From assembly GCA_905178155.1 (NCBI GenBank), contig CAJINV010000010.1:820009-884008 (forward strand): DNA of 64,000 nt. Reading direction: 5' to 3'. Position 1 is the stretch's first letter; the number at the start of each line of letters is the position of its first letter. Under the pieces are notes generated by a model. The model had not been told where the DNA came from and ran no database searches. It was given only the letters and a program-made list of their open reading frames with translations. The DNA comes from Amoebophrya sp. A120. Lineage: Eukaryota > Sar > Dinophyceae > Syndiniales > Amoebophryaceae. Below, piece after piece: positions 53,301 through 61,600 of this stretch. The position numbers and the translations under genes were made by a program.

Positions 53301-55581
53301 GTACTAACCAACATTGTGCGAACCGAGATCCCGCGGGGCACAGGGTCTGGGCGGCTCGAAGCAGAACGCGCAGCACAAGCGGGAGACAACACATCCAAAG
53401 GTGGGGATGGTCTCAGGTCGTTCTTTCAGGTTCGCCAGGGGTTGCGTCTCGCTATCAGGGTTTCGCCAACTCCGCGGGGGCGTTGCGGGTATCTCCCTAA
53501 AACACCAAAACCGGCACAAATTGGGCCGGCAGTCCGGGTAATTGCTCACCAGCCGGCTTGTATGGCGAATAAGGTGCTCGACGAAGGAAGAAGTAAGCAT
53601 GTAATTAGCACCTCCGGTTGGTAGAGCGATCGGCTACCGAGGCATGTCAGGGGGCGTCGCTACTTCAATTCAATTCCAAAGACAGCACTACAAGTTCCAA
53701 CCTTCCAGACCCAGACACTTTTGCATTTGATAGGACTCGATCGTTGAAGAGACCTCCGAAACGTCGCATGTACAACATGTGCGATTATCAAATGCAAAAA
53801 TGTCTGGGTCTGGAAGGATCCGAACTTGTCTTGCAGATTTTACATGGCCCGTGACGTCTGTGATGTATTCCCTGGCATCACAGATTTTCCGAGTGCTGCT
53901 CGATGCCTATTTCGCATGACAAATGGCGTCCCCGCGTAGCAGCAACTGGACTCCTCTTGCTGGTCATGCAATACAGATTTTTCTAGAGTCCAAAGTTAGC
54001 ATCACAAGTTCCAACTTTCCAGACCCAGACATTTTTACATTTGATAGCGATCTGCTGTGAACAATGATCTTCACACGACGAGCAAAGACCATATGAATTG
54101 CAAATATCCCTGGATGTCTGGAAGAGTGCAACTTGTGATGCGGCATTTGAATGCTAGAAAATAATCTGTATTGCATGAGCAGCAAGAGAAGTCAAATTTG
54201 GCTACGCGAAGAGGGCATCTGTCATGCGGGATGCGCATCGATGATCCCTCAAAAAACCTGTGATGCTAGGGCATGCATCACAGACATCGTGGGTCATGCA
54301 AAATGTGCATGACAAAACAAGCGCACTCTTCCAGACCCAGACATGTTTGCAGTGCAAAGAGCACACAAGTGCTCCGGCGAGAACTGTCCGCGATGTGTGG
54401 CAGATTTGCCTGTCGATCGCGAAGCACGGCGTTTCTTTTGATTCTACTGCCGCTGACGCTCTCCACGACGAACGAATTTGTCGGGTGAATTTGCGCGTTT
54501 TCTGCCTCGCAAAACTCGCGAAACATTTTCCCTGGATCTGGAGTGACTTGCCCTGGAAAAAGTCGTTTCGGCTGAAGTGGTGTCAGGTTCTGTTGCAGGC
54601 GAGCGCAGAAGACGAGAACAGTGTTGTTGGAACCGGAGCGAGTCAAATGGTAGTGATGAACTAGTGACGCGTGGTGCGAGGTGGACGATGATGAATTTGA
54701 TTGAGCATTCTTTACTGGTGTTGAAAAAATATTTGGCCGCAAGTAGAGGAAAATTTTGAGCTGGTGGTCGGTCCACCCCCACCCCGCAGAACCTGAAGAA
54801 GCTTTATTTAGGAAAAAACTGTGAATACTAATACAATTACAAAACAGCATTTTATCTACCGTTACGATTTTTTTTAGCAAAACCAAAAAGACGTGGTCGT
54901 CTGCAGCAAAGTGAAGAAATTTGATAAAAGTCAAGACACGATACTGGATAAAGAATTTGTCGTGAAGAAGAAACAAGTTTGATGAAAACTATTAACCCGA
55001 AGAATTTTGCTAGATACGGAAATTATTATGAATGGTAACTCATGGACTGAGGTTTTTGCTTGTCGCATTCGGCTGCCGAAGGGCTGGGTCGCTGGCGTGA
55101 TATAAAAGTCGTCTTTTGTTCTACTGATCGTCAAGAGGAGCCACAGGCTGTTAGTTTTGGCAACTTTATTTTAAACGTCGTTTTACCTTCTGGACGAGAG
55201 ACGGAGTGAGATTTTGACAAGCGGATGAAATCTACGTGTACCCCTTCATCAGCGGGGTTGCAAGTTTTTTTTCTGCTCGACGGCAAACTCCGCGAACATA
55301 CAACATCAAAACTAGGGAGGAGGCCAAATAAGCAGAGCACCACCGTGATTCACCTAATTTCCTAGAAGGGATTGCAGATCTGTCCAGTTAAGTATAGAGA
55401 AGGCGGAAGCGCTTCCGAAATGCGAAACACGAAAAGCGAAAAACCAAGGGAGGGCAGTAGAGAGCCAGGAGAGTAAGAAAAGAGAGAGCGGAGGCGCCTC
55501 CGAAATGCGAAACGCGAAAAACCAAAGGGGGGCCGTGGAGAGTTAATAGAGTAGGAAGAAGAGAGAGAGAGAGAGAGAGAG
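50352..55581 (+). repeat. Second copy of the 5.29-kb duplication, with the 3' part of gene G
   Basis: Repeats gene G exons 27-34 (50631-50735, 51061-51092, 51454-52409, 52737-52749, 52907-52952, 53738-53785, 54052-54091, 54364-54664), seven introners at +5289, and the 3' flank. No new upstream gene G exons precede it, so on its own it is a headless copy. I treat it as probably artefactual. Confidence 0.9.
54665..55400. other. 3' flank of the second gene G copy
   Basis: Same as 49376-50111. Nothing recognisable. Confidence 0.6.
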
Positions 55582-55585
55582 AGAG
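55561..55585 (+). repeat. (GA)n microsatellite
   Basis: About 25 bp. The same run forms the left side of the N at 50293. Confidence 0.95.
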
Positions 55586-56729
55586 TGGAAGCGCCTCCGA
55601 AATGCGAAACGCGAAAAGCGCCAAGCCAATGCCAAAGCGGCGCCGTGGCTAATCAGTAGCGTAGAAAGAGGGACAGCGGAAGTGCCTCCGAGGCGCGAAA
55701 CGCGAAAAACAACAAAGCGGCCGGGGCGGGTTCCATGATGGTGAGTAGAGTAAGAAGAGAGAAAACAAAGCGGAAGCGCCTCCGAATGCCAAGCGCGAAA
55801 AGCGGCGAGAAAAGAAGGCAGGCCCCTCGTCCCTTACTAAGTAGAGACATTGGCGCCGCTCCGCTTTGAGCGTTGGTTCCGCTGGCCCCCCCTCCCCCCC
55901 GCACTACCTAGCAACATACGCGAGCTTTCGCATTTATGCGCATGGAGCCGCGTGCGTCCAGTTCTAAGAGGCCGGGGGCCGGGGGGGTTGGCTCTTGGTT
56001 TTGATATTGTCGCCCGGCACGCGGCTCGCACGTACGCCCACGCACAGCAGACCGACGCTGACCACCCTCCCGCCCGTCGGTCTTACTTTTGGCCGGGCGA
56101 GAGGCCGGGAGAGCGCGCGGAAAGCGGAGGCATGGATCCCAGTCGCAGCGTTTGGCCCGTGCCGCGCCTGCAAAATGGCGCGGCGGGCCCTTGGCCGGTC
56201 GCACCAGCCGCAGCCCCAGAGGGGGCTGGCACCCTGCAGCGTAGGCCGGAGGCGAAAAAGTTGGGCACTCATGCGAGGGCGCTTCTGTTTGTGTGCGTGT
56301 GTGTGTGTGTCACGCCATGAATATCGCGAGAAGCTTCCCGGCTGGCGCACCACTGTAGCAGGGCGCAGCGATGGGCGCCTCGGAGAGCCGTCGGACGGCG
56401 CCAGGCCCCCCACCGTGTTCGAGGCGCGAGCGGCAGCACAAAACCGCGCGGGCAGCTTCGCGGGAAGATCCGGGCCATAGCAACAAAGAAACTAACCCCG
56501 CCCACCAGCGCCAACGAAGTGCATCAGGCTGGCGCTGGTGGCTCGCTCGTGGCTCGAGAATGAAAGCGCGCGCGTTCTTCTCCACCAATGGAAGCAAATC
56601 CGCGCGAATTAGCGCGCAAGAAAAATGACGAGAAGGGGGCGACCTTGTCCACCGCAACAAGCAGCCCCATCTATAAGCGCAAGCGAATTAGATGAGTAGA
56701 GAGCCTGCTCGTGGTTCGAAGAAAAGAGC

Positions 56730-56761
56730 GCAGGCCCCTCGTCAATAGATGAGGGGCCTGC
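56730..56761. repeat. Short hairpin, first of two
   Basis: GCAGGCCCCTC and GAGGGGCCTGC around GTCAATAGAT. Repeated exactly at 57039-57070 in the second tandem unit. Confidence 0.9.
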
Positions 56762-57038
56762 CCTTGGCGCCATCGTGCTCGAAAGCGGTGGCGCCGCAAA
56801 GTTAGCGCTGCCTTGCCCATGGCAACAGGCCTAGCCCTTCTTTGAGCGAGATCGAAGGAGATCGACGAACGAAAGCGCGCGCGTTCTTCTCCACCAATGG
56901 AAGCAAATCCATGCGAGTCAGCGCGCTGGGAAAATGACGAGAAGCCGGCGACCTTGTCCACCGCAGCAAGCAACCCCATCTAAAAGCGCAAACGAATTAG
57001 ATGAGAAGAGAGCCTGCTCGTGGTTCAAAGAAAAGAGC

Positions 57039-57070
57039 GCAGGCCCCTCGTCAATAGATGAGGGGCCTGC
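57039..57070. repeat. Short hairpin, second of two
   Basis: Same 11-bp arms and loop as at 56730-56761. Confidence 0.9.
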
Positions 57071-58130
57071 CCTGGGCGCCATCGTGCTCGAAGCGAAGCG
57101 GTGGCGTCGCAAAGTTAGCGCTACCGTGGCCAGGGCAACAGCGCTAGCCCTTCTCTGAGCGAGATCGAAGGAGGTCGAGAAGGCCGCGCGTGGCTCGAGA
57201 AAGTAAACGCGCGCAGCCTTCTCACCATCCAACAGAAGGAAACACGCAAGCCCCTGCGCTTCGTTGTGCTTGGAAATGATGAAAGGGGAGGGCCATGAGC
57301 GGAGGCCCTTGCGCTGCTAACCCAAACCATCTGCGCCCCGGGGGGCCAAGGTCGGCGCATGGCTTCGGTCAGCAGCGGTAGAAGCTTTCAACCCGCTTCG
57401 TCTTCTCCGTGCTGTAGGTGTGTCGACATCGCGATGCATTTGCGCTATATACCCCACTCAATATCTTTCCGACAGGTATAGATCCGCCCCGCACATTGGT
57501 CCGGGTCCTAGTCGCGCTCGCATTCTTTGCGTAGAGGTAGCTAGGCCCTATCCTCTCATCCTAGATTTTGAGCCATTGCCGCGCTAGATGTTCCAGCACG
57601 CGCGCCCACGCAGGAAGCCAAGTCTGAAGACAAGCGGGCGCATACGCGAGGAGGCTTCCCATAGGAGTGATATTTTTGCCCAAGTTAGTAAGCAGGGGGC
57701 GGTCTTGCCCGCATGCGTTTCAGACGCCCTCCGCGAGGCGCCCGCGGAGCAAAATCCGGCCCCTGAAAACGTTCGCGCACGCGCCCGCGGTCCGCACTGG
57801 CCTGGGTTTGCGTGTGGATGGAACAAAGCCAGCCGGCTGCTCCCGTTTTTCGCGTTTCGCATTTCGGGGGCGGCTTTCGTTTCTCTCTATCTCCCTCGCT
57901 AATGATTTCCCCGGTCGCTTTCTTCGCTTTTCGCGCTTCGCTTTTCGTGGGTCGCTTCCGCTTTTTCTCTGCTTACTCTGTTCATTGTCTTGGGGCCCTT
58001 TTCTTTTTCGCTTTTCGCGTTTCGCATTTCGGGAGCCGCCTCCCCCTTCTCTTTGCTTAGTATATTAATTATGTTAGGGATAGGCTTTGCATTTTTTTCG
58101 CTTTTCGTGTTTCGCAATTCAAGCAAGGGG

Positions 58131-58600
58131 GCCAGCTTCCTTCACAATTTACACAACACACATACCCCAAAAACGCCTCTCATGCTATCGCTTTCTTCTA
58201 TTTTCTGTGTTCCGAAGGGATCCGCCTACTCACCAAATCACGATGGGAATCCAAGTCGTTGCACTTGTTGCAGGTGAAAAAATGGTAGGTGTTTCGCTTG
58301 GAGTTCTGCTTATTTGGCCGCGTGCCAACATCAATATCCATTCGTCCTCTACCGCGTTAATTAAAAGCGTACAACCGTCTCAGCCCCCTCATCTCGTGCA
58401 CGCTTTTGAAGAGTGTTGCAAAATAATAAAGCGATATGACAAAAGCGCGTTTCTTACCTGAGAACAAATTGCAGAGCAGGGCGGGAAAAGCGACGAACAT
58501 TTAAGTGAATCAAGATTCTGTTTGCACAACAGAGACTTTTTGAAGCGCAGGTTGTCGTTGTAACCGCATTTAATTACTTACGCACATAAGCGCAAAGACA
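58131..58600. other. Upstream region of gene H
   Basis: A short ORF beginning at 58243 (MGIQVVALVAGEK) has no recognisable product. Nothing else seen. Confidence 0.5.
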
Positions 58601-61600
58601 ATGCCCTCCGCCGTGTCGAAAGGTGCCGAGGTCAGCGGCGCGGATTGGTGGAACGATTCCTGCAGTTCCGCGGAATTGAACGAAGCTGTCTCCAAAGGCG
58701 CGGTTGGATCCACGTCCAACCCGGTGATCTTGGTGCAAGTTTTGAATGCGGAGAAGGAGAAATGGGTGCCGAAAATCGACGAACTGATTATAACGTGCTC
58801 AGGTGTTACAATCTGAAGCGTCACAATAGAATACGGAAATCTGTGATGCGAGAGGTGTATTATCTAGCCAGCTCTCATAGGATTGCGCATGACATCAAGT
58901 TCAGGAGTCCCAAACCCCACTACAATCTGGCGAAATTTGTATATGCATAAAGTGGAACGCTCTGCGAGTCTGTCATGCTCATCATGCAAGACAGATCTCA
59001 GACTCTATTGCAACGTTTAAGATTGTAACACCTGAGCGGGTTATACTGATCTCCAAGTTCCCCTCGGACACGGAGGCGGAGATCGCGGACCGGGTATATC
59101 ACAGTGAAAAATGCCCCCCACCCCTGAAATTGCAACAATTTGTGATGCGAAGTTTCCAAATGAAAGCTTTTTGTCATGCATGAAAGGAGTAAGAATCTTT
59201 CTGATGCAGATTCTAGTCGTGTTTCGCATCGCTTGCATGACAAGCACCGCTCTTGCTGGGATCTTTTGCAATACAAATTTTTGCTATTCACGATCGGAAA
59301 TCTGCGATGCTGATACACGCAAGAGGGCGAATGTTTCATTTGGAAAGATTTGCAATACAAATGCTTTCAAGTTCGGGGGTGGGGGCATTTTTCATTGTAA
59401 TAGGGTAAATGAGATGGTGGTGGCCGAGGCGTGCGAAATCCTGAAGCCGGTGCACAAAAGGGAGAATGGTACGGTGACTGTATGCGATGAAACAAAAATG
59501 AGCGGTTTTTTATTGTGTAACTTTGTGATGGACATCTACTGATACTCGCAAGAAGGACGATAAGCGTCTGTCATGCTGGTCATGCGCAATCACCTGTTGT
59601 AGTGCTGCTCGTTCAAGCTCGTTTCCACATACTATCTGCGACTATCAGGCAAGAAGGGCTACCTGTCAGCGCAGGTGAATCCACAGCTTTACCGCAGCAC
59701 GGAAAAGATGGTGGAACAGGGCGTCTTTCTCGCGAACGCGGGGGGAGCAGATACCAACGTGATGATAAAGGCGCCCGCTTTGCCGGCAGGTATAATTTGT
59801 AGGTCTGGCTGGATAAAAATAGAGTTTGTGACTGTGACATTCGTATTTCTTGTCTTGGGAAGTAGCGAAGCAGTTGCTGGCAGACGGCACATCTGTTTTG
59901 CATCACGGCGAGGTCGTCGTGGGAGATGATGGTCTATTCGGAAGAGAAAAATATCCTTATTTGTCTCAAAAAGGTCTTGCCGCAATGGAGGAGCTGACGT
60001 ACAAGGGCATTTCCATCAATGCATATCGCACTGAAAAATCCACACTCCTCCCCGTACTCAAAGTGGAATTTGTGTTGCATGATTTGTGATCACAAATCGC
60101 GTCGTCATGCTAGAAGGGAAGGGATGCGGACTGTAGTGCTGGCTGGCGCGGGTAAGCCTTGCATCGTCAGCATGACAGGAACCAACTGCATTGTCCAGAA
60201 CAGCATGACAAAGTGCCTAAAGTAGATAGGCCGCGGGAGGTGTGTCTCTTCACCTTCCAGAAAAAATACAGGTAGATTCGTGTACACAAATCGCGCATCA
60301 GAAATCTCCTTTTGATATCATGGGGAGGGGTTATTTCGATTTTTCCTCACGATAATGCAACGGTGTCTTTCACGGTGTCGCAATATCCAAGAAAAAAACA
60401 TTGTAGGTGTAACTTTTTTGGAGGAACAGCATTACAAATTTGTCTGGCATGACAGCAGACACCTGTCATGCGCAGATAGTACGTGAAAACGCCCTTCAAC
60501 GGACCCGACGATGCATGCCAAGCATGACAGACGCAATCACTTTGCATGTTGCGCGTCACAAATTTACACTAACAGCGTTTTTTTCTTGGATACGCAAGCA
60601 GTGAAGGCTGCCGAAGCTGTGGAGCGGGGCCTCAAGAGGCGAGAGGTATACATAGATGAATAGATACGACTGTACTTCTTTACGTGATAATGGCGTACTT
60701 AACATTTGAGTTTGACCCGTTCATTTCGTTGTTGTCATGCACAAAGTATTGACTAGGAGGTGTCCGTGTCATGCAGAAGGAGCAACTTTTCAAGTTCAAA
60801 CCAACGATCAGGCGGAAGGCCTCCCAGTCGACAAAATGGGTCCAGTGATCACGGTATGCATTGCAAATATGTCTGGGTCTGGAAGATCTTGAGGTTTGTC
60901 ATGCTTGTCTGGCATGACCAAAAAGTTTGTCATGCGTGTCCAAGAAGAGACCCTTTTGCCTGTCATGCAAAAACGCAGTTTGTCATGCGAAAAACGCAAC
61001 ACAAAGAAGCGCAGATATTTCTCACGCTTGCCTGTTCATTACAGAGCATTCACTATTCCCAACGCAGCATTACAAGTTTCCAGACCCAGACATTTTTGCA
61101 GTTGATACACGGTCATGGTTGGCAGGGTATCACACAGAAAAAAGCAGGCAGGTCATATTTGTAATGCCAAGATAAATACACAAACATACCCTAAGCGCCA
61201 TGATATGGGGTCGCCCTTGACAATTTGTTCTGTGTATGTATTTTTGCATTACAAATGTGCCTTGCTTCTAGTAGCTTTTTCCTCTGGGATACAGGGTCGA
61301 CGACGCGCTGCGAAAATTTGTCGACTATCCTGAGCAAAAACGTTTCTACACCAGAGTTGGTGTGATGCGGATTTCCAATTTATAGGAACGTGTGTAATAA
61401 ATTCGCATGTTGCCCATGAAGATGTTTTGGATTTGTAATGCTGTCAACAGGATGTTACTTAGATACGTGGATTTGGTTTCCTTATGCGGTTGTTCGTTTG
61501 GTAAACTATGATAATACAGAGAGGAAGTTATCATGTGTGGCTTCCAAAGCTTCTGGATTTGTGTTGCTACTTAAGATTATTCCACCTTGGACGTCGACCT

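Larger units (their letters stand above)
56558..57175 (+). repeat. 309-bp tandem duplication
   Basis: Two units, e.g. GCGCGCGCGTTCTTCTCCAC at 56566 and 56875, and GAGAGCCTGCTCGTGGTTC at 56699 and 57008. About 90% alike. Confidence 0.85.
55400..58130. repeat. Fold-back repeat region with inverted satellite arms
   Basis: Left arm: five units of about 80-95 bp (starting near 55402, 55479, 55585, 55677 and 55771) with GGAAGCGCCTCCGAAATGCG and AAACGCGAAAA. Right arm: the complement (TTTTCGCGTTTCGCATTTCG ... GCCGCC) near 57847, 57930, 58005 and 58098. Between them is GC-rich DNA with a 309-bp tandem repeat. ORFs here overlap in many frames and are not credible genes. Confidence 0.75.

Noticed and set aside
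55837-57360. Overlapping 60-161-codon ORFs in the fold-back region
   Set aside because: They follow the tandem and inverted repeats in all frames; Arg/Ala/Pro-rich noise of GC-rich repeats.
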